A stretch of DNA of 13,770 nt from Streptococcus parasanguinis (GTDB taxonomy: Bacteria; Bacillota; Bacilli; Lactobacillales; Streptococcaceae): contig JAGZZN010000051.1 of the NCBI GenBank assembly GCA_018377375.1, positions 1 to 13,770 on the forward strand, read 5' to 3'. This document shows positions 1 through 5,951 of this stretch, piece after piece. A program made the translations under genes and the position numbers. The number at the start of each line of letters is the position of its first letter. Positions within the stretch are counted from its first letter, which is position 1. The notes under the pieces are model-generated. The model did no database searches and was not told the DNA's origin. It worked only from the letters and a program-made list of their open reading frames with translations.

Positions 1-99
1 CTGATGAAATCAGCGTAGTAGAGCCCACTCAACCACTGCGTCTTGCTCGACAATCCAAAAATAATTGAGAGGCTAGGACTTTTGTCCCAGCCTCTTTTT
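1..99 (-). repeat. Partial intergenic repeat element, inverted copy (copy 1)
   Basis: Read on the minus strand, this stretch matches 4934-5032 with only two differences in about 97 bases. It holds the element's first stem-loop (68-95), the shared block GACGCAGTGGTTG (42 back to 30) and half of the central part. The window edge cuts it within the central hairpin. Copies 2 and 3 lie directly after rpoE and pyrG in the opposite orientation. It lies between an unseen gene to the left and truA, so it is intergenic here too. I do not recognise it as the BOX or RUP elements of pneumococcus. Confidence 0.9.
68..99 (+). terminator. Stem-loop terminator formed by the end of repeat copy 1
   Basis: GAGGCTAGGAC (69-79) pairs with GTCCCAGCCTC (84-94) around a TTTT loop, with one A-C mismatch, followed by five T (95-99). 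It would end + strand transcription entering from the left, before truA. Confidence 0.7.
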
Positions 100-108
100 G
101 TGTTTACA

Positions 109-136
109 AAACTGTACCCGGACAGTTTGGTTTTTT
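109..136 (+). terminator. Second terminator-like hairpin upstream of truA
   Basis: AAACTGT (109-115) pairs with ACAGTTT (122-128) around a six-base loop, followed by GG and six T (131-136). It lies ten bases after the repeat hairpin and ends just before the truA -35 box, so read-through into truA meets two barriers. The two intervening G make the T run slightly atypical. An operator-like palindrome is the alternative. Confidence 0.5.
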
Positions 137-141
137 CACTC

Positions 142-170
142 TTGTAACCCCTTCTATATCCTGCTAAAAT
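142..170 (+). promoter_or_regulatory. Promoter of the truA operon, predicted leaderless
   Basis: TTGTAA (142-147), a 17-base spacer, then TAAAAT (165-170) preceded by TGC, an extended -10. The base seven positions after the -10 box is A177, the first base of the truA ATG. No Shine-Dalgarno sequence lies upstream of that ATG. The transcript is therefore predicted to start on the start codon. Confidence 0.7.
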
Positions 171-176
171 AAAACC

Positions 177-923
177 ATGACACGATACAAAGCAACCATT
201 TCATATGATGGGACCTTGTTTGCAGGGTTTCAACGCCAACCGCATGCCCGTAGTGTGCAAGAAGAAATCGAGAAGACCTTGACGCGTCTCAATCAAGGAA
301 CCCCTGTTACCGTTCATGGAGCGGGGCGAACGGATTCAGGTGTCCATGCTCTTGGCCAGGTGATTCATTTTGATCTCCCCCAGGCGCGGGACGAGGAAAA
401 GCTCCGCTTTGCCCTCGATACCCAAACCCCAGAGGATATTGATTTCATCCGAGTGGAGCAAGTAGCAGATGACTTTCATTCACGCTACCAGAAGCACAGC
501 AAAACCTATGAATTCATCGTGGATTATGGTCGTCCCAAGAACCCCATGATGCGCCACTATGCCACCCACTATCCATATACTTTGGATGTGGAAAAGATGC
601 AAGCAGCCATCCAAAAGTTGGAGGGAACCCATGATTTCACCGGTTTCACAGCTTCAGGAACCAGTGTGGAAGACAAGGTTCGTACGATTACAGAGGCTCG
701 CTTGGTCGAGGATGCAGAACATCATCGCCTGGTCTTTACCTTTTCGGGCAATGGCTTTCTCTACAAGCAAATCCGCAATATGGTGGGAACTTTGTTGAAG
801 ATTGGAAATGATCGGATGCCGATCGAGCAGATCGATCTAATTTTAGAAAAGAAGGATCGCAATCTAGCAGGTCCTACAGCAGCGCCAAATGGCTTATATT
901 TAAAGGAGATCCGTTATGAGTAA
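177..923 (+). CDS. truA: tRNA pseudouridine(38-40) synthase TruA
   Basis: Converts uridines 38, 39 and 40 in the anticodon arm of many tRNAs to pseudouridine, in the cytoplasm. The 248-residue length is normal for the family. The catalytic block GAGRTDSGVHALGQV contains the nucleophilic aspartate at residue 53, and the C-terminal half has the conserved SGNGFLYKQIRNMVG region. The ATG at 177 fits known streptococcal TruA N-termini (MTRYKATISYDG). It has no ribosome-binding site and sits where the promoter predicts the first transcribed base, so translation probably starts on a leaderless mRNA. The 3' end overlaps the next gene by 8 bases and carries its Shine-Dalgarno site, so the two are probably translationally coupled. 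TruA has no obvious metabolic link to the vitamin genes that follow; the shared transcript may simply give steady expression. Confidence 0.97.
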   Translation: MTRYKATISYDGTLFAGFQRQPHARSVQEEIEKTLTRLNQGTPVTVHGAGRTDSGVHALGQVIHFDLPQARDEEKLRFALDTQTPEDIDFIRVEQVADDFHSRYQKHSKTYEFIVDYGRPKNPMMRHYATHYPYTLDVEKMQAAIQKLEGTHDFTGFTASGTSVEDKVRTITEARLVEDAEHHRLVFTFSGNGFLYKQIRNMVGTLLKIGNDRMPIEQIDLILEKKDRNLAGPTAAPNGLYLKEIRYE

Positions 924-1677
924 TGAATTGATTTTAGCTATTTCAGGAAATGATATTTTTAGTGGGGGAGGTCTTCACGCAGACCTTGCAACCTATACAA
1001 CCAACAAACAGCATGGTTTTGTAGCGGTGACTTGTTTGACCGCTATGACGGAGCATGGTTTTGAAGTGATTCCGGTGGATCCGACGACCTTTGCCCAACA
1101 GCTCAACTCCCTCAAAGATGTTCCTTTCTCTGCTATTAAACTCGGTCTTTTGCCTAATGTCCAAGTGGCAGACTTGGCCTTGAACTATGTTAAAGCCCAT
1201 GCGGAGATCCCTGTGGTACTAGATCCTGTCTTGGTCTGCAAGGAAAGTCATGATGTAGAAGTTTCAGCTCTTCGAGACGAATTGATTAAGTTCTTCCCTT
1301 ATGTGACCATTATCACGCCAAACTTACCAGAAGCTGAGATCTTGACCCAAAGCAAGATTCAATCGCTCGATGATATGAAGGAGGCAGCGCGCAAGCTCCA
1401 CGAATTAGGTGCAGCGAATGTCGTGGTCAAAGGAGGCAATCGTCTCAATAAAGAAAAGGCCATCGATGTCTTTTATGATGGGACAGACTTCACCGTCATT
1501 GAAGAGCCGGTCTTAGAAAAGAACAATACAGGAGCAGGTTGTACCTTTGCGTCTAGCATTTCCAGCCAGTTGGTGCAAGGGAAATCTCCACTTGAAGCTG
1601 TTAAAGCCTCTAAAGACTTTGTTTTCCAAGCGATTCAACATTCAGACCAGTATGGAGTAGTACAATATGACATCTAA
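916..1677 (+). CDS. pdxK: PfkB/ribokinase-fold vitamin kinase of the PdxK/ThiD type
   Basis: An ATP-dependent cytoplasmic kinase related to ThiD (HMP and HMP-phosphate kinase) and PdxK (pyridoxine/pyridoxal kinase). Visible motifs are the substrate loop SGGGLHADL (residues 16-24), the nucleotide-site block TPNLPEAE (134-141), VVVKGGN (169-175) and the anion-hole/catalytic loop NTGAGCTF (204-211). The usual order at that loop is GTGCT, so GAGCT with Cys209 is a small variation. Length (253 residues) fits. AAGGAGAT at 903-910 inside truA serves the ATG at 916. The gene overlaps truA by 8 bases and the S-component gene by 11. Sequence alone does not separate HMP from vitamin B6 as substrate. The absence of a visible TPP riboswitch and the streptococcal precedent favour B6, so the symbol is moderately sure while the fold is very sure. 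Confidence 0.75.
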   Translation: MSNELILAISGNDIFSGGGLHADLATYTTNKQHGFVAVTCLTAMTEHGFEVIPVDPTTFAQQLNSLKDVPFSAIKLGLLPNVQVADLALNYVKAHAEIPVVLDPVLVCKESHDVEVSALRDELIKFFPYVTIITPNLPEAEILTQSKIQSLDDMKEAARKLHELGAANVVVKGGNRLNKEKAIDVFYDGTDFTVIEEPVLEKNNTGAGCTFASSISSQLVQGKSPLEAVKASKDFVFQAIQHSDQYGVVQYDI

Positions 1678-2137
1678 TCGAACTCAACTCATTGCCCGCC
1701 TCTCTATTTTGACAGCCTTGACAGTTGTACTTGGCTACTATACCAAACTTCCAACTCCTACAGGGATCGTCACCCTGCTAGATCTTGGTGCCTATTTCAC
1801 AGCCTTCTATTTTGGACGCAAGGAAGGTGCTATTGTAGGTGGTGTCGGAGCCTTCTTATTGGATCTGATTTCAGGCTATCCTCAGTGGATGTTCTTTAGC
1901 CTCCTCTTTCACGGGGGACAAGGCTATTTTGCTGGCTTCAAGGGAAAAGCTCGTTACCTAGGCTTGCTCCTTGCAACAGTCGTGATGGTAGGCGGTTACG
2001 CACTAGCTTCTGCTCTATTTTTAGGCAATGGCTGGGGTGCTGCTATCTCGGACATTCCGAATAACCTCGCTCAGAATTTTGTTGGAATGGCTTTAGGCTA
2101 TGTGGTCTATTATGCATTTCAAAAGAAAGGAAGCTAA
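1667..2137 (+). CDS. ECF transporter S component (vitamin precursor, probably B6)
   Basis: A 156-residue, strongly hydrophobic protein with about five or six membrane segments, starting with the N-terminal stretch from IARLSILTALTVV. The loop after it, with TPTGIVTLLDLGAYF, and the GGVGAFLLDLISGYPQW segment are typical of substrate-binding S components of energy-coupling factor transporters. Such proteins sit in the membrane and borrow a shared EcfT/EcfA energising module, which is not encoded here. It overlaps the kinase gene by 11 bases, with GGAG at 1654-1657 as a likely ribosome site. The kinase would trap the imported compound by phosphorylation. HmpT-type (HMP) and PdxU-type (pyridoxine) S components resemble each other; genomic context leans to B6, but this is inference. 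Confidence 0.85.
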   Translation: MTSNRTQLIARLSILTALTVVLGYYTKLPTPTGIVTLLDLGAYFTAFYFGRKEGAIVGGVGAFLLDLISGYPQWMFFSLLFHGGQGYFAGFKGKARYLGLLLATVVMVGGYALASALFLGNGWGAAISDIPNNLAQNFVGMALGYVVYYAFQKKGS

Positions 2138-2140
2138 TTC

Positions 2141-2704
2141 ATGGATCTGGAGCAACTGAAGAAGGATACGAAAGAAATCCTGGTAGATGTCTTGGGAAAA
2201 AGCCGTCTCCGCCAAGGACAGATTCTAGTCCTCGGGATGTCTTCCAGTGAAGTTGCAGGGGGGCAAATAGGAAAGGCCTCCAATATCGACATTGGTGAAG
2301 CTATTGTCCAGACCTTGCTAGATGAGTTGAATCCAAGGGGGATTTATCTGGCGGTACAAGGATGTGAGCATCTCAATCGCGCCTTGGTGGTCGAAAGAGA
2401 ATTGGCAGATAAGAAAGAGCTAGAAATCGTCAATGTCCTTCCGAGTCTCCATGCAGGGGGGGCTGGACAACTCGCAGCTTTCAAGTATTTTAAGGATCCT
2501 GTTGAAGTGGAATTTATCACAGCCCAAGCCGCGTTAGACATCGGAGATACCTCAGTGGGGATGCATGTCAAACACGTGCAAGTTCCGATTCGTCCTGTCT
2601 TGCGTGAACTGGGTGGCGCCCATGTCACAGCCCTCGCCAGTCGGCCCAAATTAATCGGCGGTGCCCGTGCTCTCTACCTCGATGATCCCATCCGAAAATC
2701 ATAA
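2141..2704 (+). CDS. UPF0340 (DUF436, YwlG-like) family protein
   Basis: A 187-residue soluble protein that matches the UPF0340/TIGR01440 family by its blocks LVLGMSSSEVAGGQIG, AVQGCEHLNRALVVE and the C-terminal GGAHVTALASRPKLIGGARA. The family's biochemical role is not known to me; conserved Cys and His in the GCEHLNRA block suggest a metal or catalytic site, which is inference. The ATG follows the S-component stop by three bases, with AAAGGAAG (2126-2133) as the ribosome site, so it closes the truA operon. Two G tracts, six G at 2258-2263 and seven G at 2456-2462, both lie in GCA-GGG-GGG codon contexts (Ala-Gly-Gly). They use a Gly codon uncommon in this genus and could slip. Confidence 0.9.
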   Translation: MDLEQLKKDTKEILVDVLGKSRLRQGQILVLGMSSSEVAGGQIGKASNIDIGEAIVQTLLDELNPRGIYLAVQGCEHLNRALVVERELADKKELEIVNVLPSLHAGGAGQLAAFKYFKDPVEVEFITAQAALDIGDTSVGMHVKHVQVPIRPVLRELGGAHVTALASRPKLIGGARALYLDDPIRKS

Positions 2705-2708
2705 TCAG

Positions 2709-2735
2709 AACTAGCTTTTAAGGGCTAGTTTTTTT
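2709..2735 (+). terminator. Rho-independent terminator of the truA operon
   Basis: AACTAGC (2709-2715) pairs with GCTAGTT (2724-2730), followed by a run of T to 2735. It starts five bases after the UPF0340 stop codon and separates this operon from tig. Confidence 0.9.
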
Positions 2736-2767
2736 GGATGAAAAGAGAGGCAAAAACGTTTTAAAAC

Positions 2768-2795
2768 TTGCAATTTCAAAGTTTTGTGGTAAAAT
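2768..2795 (+). promoter_or_regulatory. tig promoter
   Basis: TTGCAA (2768-2773), 16-base spacer, TAAAAT (2790-2795) with an extended TGG before it. The start would be near 2802, giving a leader of about 30 bases that contains AGGAGA (2821-2826). Confidence 0.75.
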
Positions 2796-2832
2796 TATAA
2801 GGAATGACTATATTATTTTAAGGAGAGACAGA

Positions 2833-4116
2833 ATGTCTGTATCATTTGAAAACAAAGAAACTAACCACGGTGTATTGACTTTCACAATCAGCCAAGAGCA
2901 AATCAAACCTGCTTTGGACCGTGTGTTTGAGTCAGTTAAGAAAACTTTGAACGTACCTGGATTCCGTAAAGGTCATATTCCACGTCCAATCTTCAACCAA
3001 CGTTTTGGTGAAGAAGCTCTTTACCAAGATGCTTTGAACGATCTTCTTCCAGCAGCATATGAAGCAGCTGTTAAAGAAGCTGGAATCGAAGTGGTAGCAC
3101 AACCAACTTTCGATGTTGTATCTATGGAAAAAGGTCAAGACTGGACATTGACAGCAGCTGTTGTAACAAAACCTGAAGTAAAATTGGGTGCATACAAAGA
3201 CCTTGAAGTATCAGTAGAAGTTTCTAAAGAAGTAACAGACGCTGATGTGGATGCTCGTATCGAACGCGAACGCAACAACTTGGCTGAATTGGTTGTTAAA
3301 GAAGGTGCTGCAGCAGAAGGTGACACAGTTGTGATCGACTTCGTAGGTTCTATCGACGGTGTTGAATTCGACGGTGGTAAAGGTGACAACTTCTCACTTG
3401 GACTTGGTTCAGGTCAATTCATCCCAGGTTTCGAAGACCAATTGGTTGGACACTCTGCTGGTGAAACAGTTGATGTGATCGTAACCTTCCCAGAAGACTA
3501 CCAAGCAGCTGACCTTGCAGGTAAAGAAGCGAAATTCGTGACAACTATCCACGAAGTAAAAGCAAAAGAAGTACCAGCTCTTGACGATGAATTGGCAAAA
3601 GACATCGACGAAGAAGTTGAAACTCTTGACGAATTGAAAGAAAAATACCGCAAAGAATTGGCAGCAGCTAAAGAAGAAGCATACAACGATGCAGTAGAAG
3701 CAGCAGCAATCGATCTTGCCGTTGAAAACGCTGAAATCGTTGACCTTCCAGAAGAAATGATCCACGAAGAAGTACACCGTTCAATCAACGAGTTCCTTGG
3801 AAACATGCAACGTCAAGGTATCTCACCTGAAATGTACTTCCAAATCACTGGAACAACTCAAGAAGATCTTCACAAACAATACGAAGCAGAAGCTGAAAGC
3901 CGTACGAAGACAAACCTTGTGGTTGAAGCAGTAGCGAAAGCAGAAGGCTTCGAAGCAACTGAAGAAGAAATCAACGCTGAAATCGAACAATTGGCAGCAG
4001 ATTACAATATGCCAGTTGAACAAGTTCGCAACCTTCTTTCACCAGAAATGTTGAAACATGACATCACAGTGAAGAAAGCAGTGAACGTGATCACAAGCAC
4101 AGCAAAAGTAAAATAA
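2833..4116 (+). CDS. tig: Trigger factor, ribosome-associated chaperone and peptidyl-prolyl isomerase
   Basis: Binds ribosomal protein L23 at the exit tunnel and protects and folds nascent chains. The N-terminal ribosome-binding domain carries the signature GFRKGHIPRP (residues 43-52). The FKBP-type isomerase domain lies at about 163-243 (from GDTVVIDFVGSIDG), and the C-terminal chaperone arms fill about 260-427. The 427-residue length is standard. The frame is open upstream to a further ATG at 2734, but the ATG at 2833 follows AGGAGA by six bases, lies downstream of the promoter and gives the family N-terminus MSVSFENKET. The promoter would lie inside the longer version, so the short start is right. 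Codon choice is strongly biased (AAC, TTC, GAA, GGT), as expected for a highly expressed gene. It is a single-gene transcript. Confidence 0.98.
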   Translation: MSVSFENKETNHGVLTFTISQEQIKPALDRVFESVKKTLNVPGFRKGHIPRPIFNQRFGEEALYQDALNDLLPAAYEAAVKEAGIEVVAQPTFDVVSMEKGQDWTLTAAVVTKPEVKLGAYKDLEVSVEVSKEVTDADVDARIERERNNLAELVVKEGAAAEGDTVVIDFVGSIDGVEFDGGKGDNFSLGLGSGQFIPGFEDQLVGHSAGETVDVIVTFPEDYQAADLAGKEAKFVTTIHEVKAKEVPALDDELAKDIDEEVETLDELKEKYRKELAAAKEEAYNDAVEAAAIDLAVENAEIVDLPEEMIHEEVHRSINEFLGNMQRQGISPEMYFQITGTTQEDLHKQYEAEAESRTKTNLVVEAVAKAEGFEATEEEINAEIEQLAADYNMPVEQVRNLLSPEMLKHDITVKKAVNVITSTAKVK

Positions 4117-4125
4117 TTGAGATTA

Positions 4126-4156
4126 AAAAGAAGAGCCGTGAGGTTCTTCTTTTTTC
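4126..4156 (+). terminator. tig terminator
   Basis: AAAAGAAGAGCC (4126-4137) pairs with GGTTCTTCTTTT (4142-4153), one G-T wobble, running into a T tract. It lies ten bases after the tig stop codon. Confidence 0.85.
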
Positions 4157-4186
4157 TGATTTCATGGAGAATCCTGGAATTTTCCT

Positions 4187-4215
4187 TTGACGAAAGGGGA
4201 AATTTATCGTACAAT
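4187..4215 (+). promoter_or_regulatory. rpoE promoter
   Basis: TTGACG (4187-4192), a 17-base spacer and TACAAT (4210-4215), one mismatch from consensus in each box. The start is predicted near 4222, about 120 bases ahead of the TTG start codon. Confidence 0.85.
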
Positions 4216-4221
4216 AGAGTG

Positions 4222-4342
4222 TAACGATAAAATGCGTGATAGATTTAGTGACGAGAAGTTTTCAATCTATCATTGAGGATAGGATGAGGTTGAAGACCGG
4301 ATCCTTCTCCATTTAGGAAATGAAACATAAGGAGATTTACCC
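4222..4342 (+). promoter_or_regulatory. Structured 5' leader of rpoE
   Basis: About 120 untranslated bases. TGATAGATT (4237-4245) pairs perfectly with AATCTATCA (4264-4272), and a second hairpin can form between AGGAT (4281-4285) and ATCCT (4301-4305). No T run follows either, so neither is a terminator. AAGGAGA (4329-4335) is the ribosome site. I do not recognise a known riboswitch or protein-leader class. It may only stabilise the mRNA. Confidence 0.5.
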
Positions 4343-4927
4343 TTGGAATTAGAAGTATTTGCTGGACAAGAAAAAAGTGAACTTTCTATGATTGAAGTGG
4401 CGCGTGCGATTTTGGAATTACGCGGACGTGACCATGAAATGTACTTTAGCGATCTTGTAAATGAAATTCAAAATTACCTTGAAAAATCAAACAGCGAGAT
4501 CCGTGAAGCCCTCCCATTGTTCTACACAGAATTGAATGTAGATGGAAGCTTTATCCCACTTGGAGATAACAAATGGGGTCTTCGTTCATGGTATGCTATC
4601 GATGAAGTTGACGAAGAAATCATCGCTCTTGAAGAAACAGACGAAGATGAAACTCCTAAGAAACGGAAGAAAAAACGTGTCAATGCCTTCATGGATGGAG
4701 ACGAAGATGCGATCGACTACAACGATGATGATCCAGAAGACGAAGAAGTTTACGAAGCAGATCCAGCTCTTTCATATGATGAAGAAAATCCAGATGATGA
4801 AAAGAGTGAAGTCGAAGCTTACGATGCTGAAATCAATGAAATCGTACCAGATGATTTGGGTGAGGAAGTTGAATTAAGCGAAGAAGACGACGAAGAAGAG
4901 GATTCTGAAGACGAGGAAGAAGAATAA
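4343..4927 (+). CDS. rpoE: DNA-directed RNA polymerase delta subunit RpoE
   Basis: Small RNA polymerase subunit of Gram-positive bacteria that lowers non-specific DNA binding, speeds enzyme recycling and affects promoter selectivity. The N-terminal HARE-HTH domain covers about residues 14-82 (from LSMIEVARAILELRGR to DNKWGLRSWY). After a short basic patch (KKRKKKR) the rest, to residue 194, is an Asp/Glu-rich unstructured tail. That architecture is diagnostic. The start codon is TTG at 4343, seven bases after AAGGAGA; the resulting MELEVFAGQEKSELSM matches streptococcal delta proteins. The rare TTG start and the long leader may both limit output. The tail is encoded by GAA/GAC/GAT repeats that produce long spurious frames. 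A repeat element starts about nine bases after the stop and provides termination. Confidence 0.97.
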   Translation: MELEVFAGQEKSELSMIEVARAILELRGRDHEMYFSDLVNEIQNYLEKSNSEIREALPLFYTELNVDGSFIPLGDNKWGLRSWYAIDEVDEEIIALEETDEDETPKKRKKKRVNAFMDGDEDAIDYNDDDPEDEEVYEADPALSYDEENPDDEKSEVEAYDAEINEIVPDDLGEEVELSEEDDEEEDSEDEEEE

Positions 4928-4935
4928 ATCATAAG

Positions 4936-5117
4936 AAGAGGCTGGGACAAAAGTCCTAGCCTCTCAATTGTTTTTGGATTGTCGAGCAAGACGCAGTGGT
5001 TGCGTGGGCTCTACTACGCTGATTTCATCAGCTTTTACAACCCTACTCAACTGTGCGGAGGTGGGACGACGAAATCGAATTCTAACGAATTACCGATTTC
5101 TGTCCCACTCTCTTTTT
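4936..5117 (+). repeat. Complete three-stem intergenic repeat element (copy 2)
   Basis: The element begins about nine bases after the rpoE stop. Stem 1: GAGGCTGGGAC (4938-4948) with GTCCTAGCCTC (4953-4963). Shared centre arms: GACGCAGTGGTTG (4990-5002) and CAACTGTGCGG (5048-5058), which can pair with wobbles. Between them lies a central part with the perfect hairpin GCTGATTTCATCAGC (5018-5032). Stem 3: GTGGGAC (5061-5067) with GTCCCAC (5102-5108), continued by GAAATCG/CGATTTC and AATTC/GAATT, then a T run. Copy 1 (1-99, inverted) has the same centre; copy 3 (7675-7849) keeps both ends and the arms but has another centre. Confidence 0.9.
5061..5117 (+). terminator. Long terminator hairpin at the distal end of repeat copy 2
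   Basis: GTGGGAC-(gac)-GAAATCG-AATTC pairs with GAATT-(ac)-CGATTTC-(t)-GTCCCAC around TAAC, about 19 base pairs, followed by CTCTTTTT (5110-5117). It should end rpoE transcription and isolates the next promoter. Confidence 0.8.
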
Positions 5118-5124
5118 GTTTGCA

Positions 5125-5153
5125 TTGAAAAAAGTGGCGAAATGGTGTATGAT
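5125..5153 (+). promoter_or_regulatory. Promoter of the B3/B4-domain gene
   Basis: TTGAAA (5125-5130), a 17-base spacer and TATGAT (5148-5153). It starts eight bases after the T run of the repeat. The predicted start near 5160 gives a ~28-base leader containing AGGAGG (5175-5180). Confidence 0.75.
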
Positions 5154-5187
5154 AAACGTGTAAGCTTTCCTAGTAGGAGGTGTTCAG

Positions 5188-5883
5188 ATGGACTTTCGTT
5201 TAGATCAAAGTTTAGTAGCTCTTGGTATTGATACGGTTGTGGTCGGAATTGCTAGAAATGTGGATCCTCAAGCAGTTTTGCCCCCTTCTTTTCTTGAAAA
5301 GAAAAAAGAGCTTGAACAATGGGCGCTTCAGTGTCAGACAGAAGAAGTAGTGGCATCTCCTGTCATTAAAGGGTATACAGACCTTTTGCAAAAAGTAGGG
5401 CGTAGCATTAAAAAAAATCCACCAACAGTCCTAGCTCTTATCCGAAACATCCAGCATCGAGGTGCTCTTCCTCAGATCAATAGCATCATTGATATCTATA
5501 ATGTCGAATCTCTGAAGTCTTTTCTCGCGATTGGAGGACATGACCTAGATAAGATTGAGGGACCGATTGAATTTACAGTGAGTCAAAGAGAAGATCTCTT
5601 CCTCCCGATCCTTTCTAGTGAAAAACATGTCGCACCGACAGATCCTGTCTACCGGGATCAAAAAGGAGTTCTGGCTTGGTTGGATGTACGCGATAGTGAC
5701 CATTACAAATTTGAGGAGACTACGCAAAATGCCCTCTTTGTCATCCAAGGAAATACCGAGACGTCAGTCGAGATGCGTTTAGAAGCGCTAGAACGAATCC
5801 ACAAGGACCTTGCTCTTTGCATGCCTCAGCTTCAATTTGAGAAATTTCTCGTCACACAAAATGGAGTGGAAAAGGTCGTGTAA
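5188..5883 (+). CDS. B3/B4 tRNA-binding domain protein (PheRS beta-like)
   Basis: A 231-residue soluble protein resembling free-standing B3/B4 domains, the editing/tRNA-binding module of the phenylalanyl-tRNA synthetase beta chain (COG3382 type). Visible family marks are the central block with IQHRGALPQINSIIDIYN (about residues 89-106), then SFLAIGGHDLDKIEG and the run with VLAWLDVRDSDHYKFEETT (about 157-175). In PheRS this fold removes wrongly attached tyrosine; whether this relative edits, binds RNA or does something else is not established. AGGAGG lies seven bases ahead of the ATG. It has its own promoter and no clear terminator before the pyrG promoter 33 bases downstream, so some read-through into the pyrG leader is possible. 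In the pneumococcal order I recall, rpoE and pyrG are adjacent, so this gene plus the repeat may be an insertion or a retained ancestral gene. Confidence 0.85.
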   Translation: MDFRLDQSLVALGIDTVVVGIARNVDPQAVLPPSFLEKKKELEQWALQCQTEEVVASPVIKGYTDLLQKVGRSIKKNPPTVLALIRNIQHRGALPQINSIIDIYNVESLKSFLAIGGHDLDKIEGPIEFTVSQREDLFLPILSSEKHVAPTDPVYRDQKGVLAWLDVRDSDHYKFEETTQNALFVIQGNTETSVEMRLEALERIHKDLALCMPQLQFEKFLVTQNGVEKVV

Positions 5884-5915
5884 ACAGCGAAAATCATTTT
5901 CATGAAATTTTCAAT

Positions 5916-5944
5916 TTGACAAAGTAGACCATTTGCGGTAAGAT
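5916..5944 (+). promoter_or_regulatory. pyrG promoter
   Basis: TTGACA (5916-5921), a 17-base spacer and TAAGAT (5939-5944). The start is predicted at G5952 (eight bases after the -10 box), the first G of GGGC, the initial sequence needed for CTP-dependent reiterative transcription. Confidence 0.85.
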
Positions 5945-5951
5945 ATTGTTC

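Noticed and set aside
1661..1669. TACAATATG before the S-component gene as another leaderless promoter
   Set aside because: ATG follows the box at once, leaving no room for a start at the codon, no -35 box lies 17 bases upstream, and GGAG at 1654 serves as ribosome site.
2751..2764. AAAACGTTTT palindrome upstream of tig as a catabolite (cre) site
   Set aside because: The required TG and CA flanks of the cre consensus are missing.
2734..2832. Longer N-terminus for trigger factor
   Set aside because: The extension would contain the tig promoter, has no ribosome site, and the family N-terminus begins at 2833.
3409..3806. Long antisense frames within tig
   Set aside because: They arise from strong codon bias on the opposite strand; their translations are low-complexity (rich in Phe, Cys, Ser) with no ribosome sites.
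4968..5231. 87-codon open frame downstream of rpoE
   Set aside because: It lies mostly inside repeat copy 2, crosses its terminator, the next promoter and the start of the B3/B4 gene, and has no ribosome site. Such frames are likely annotated falsely wherever the repeat occurs.
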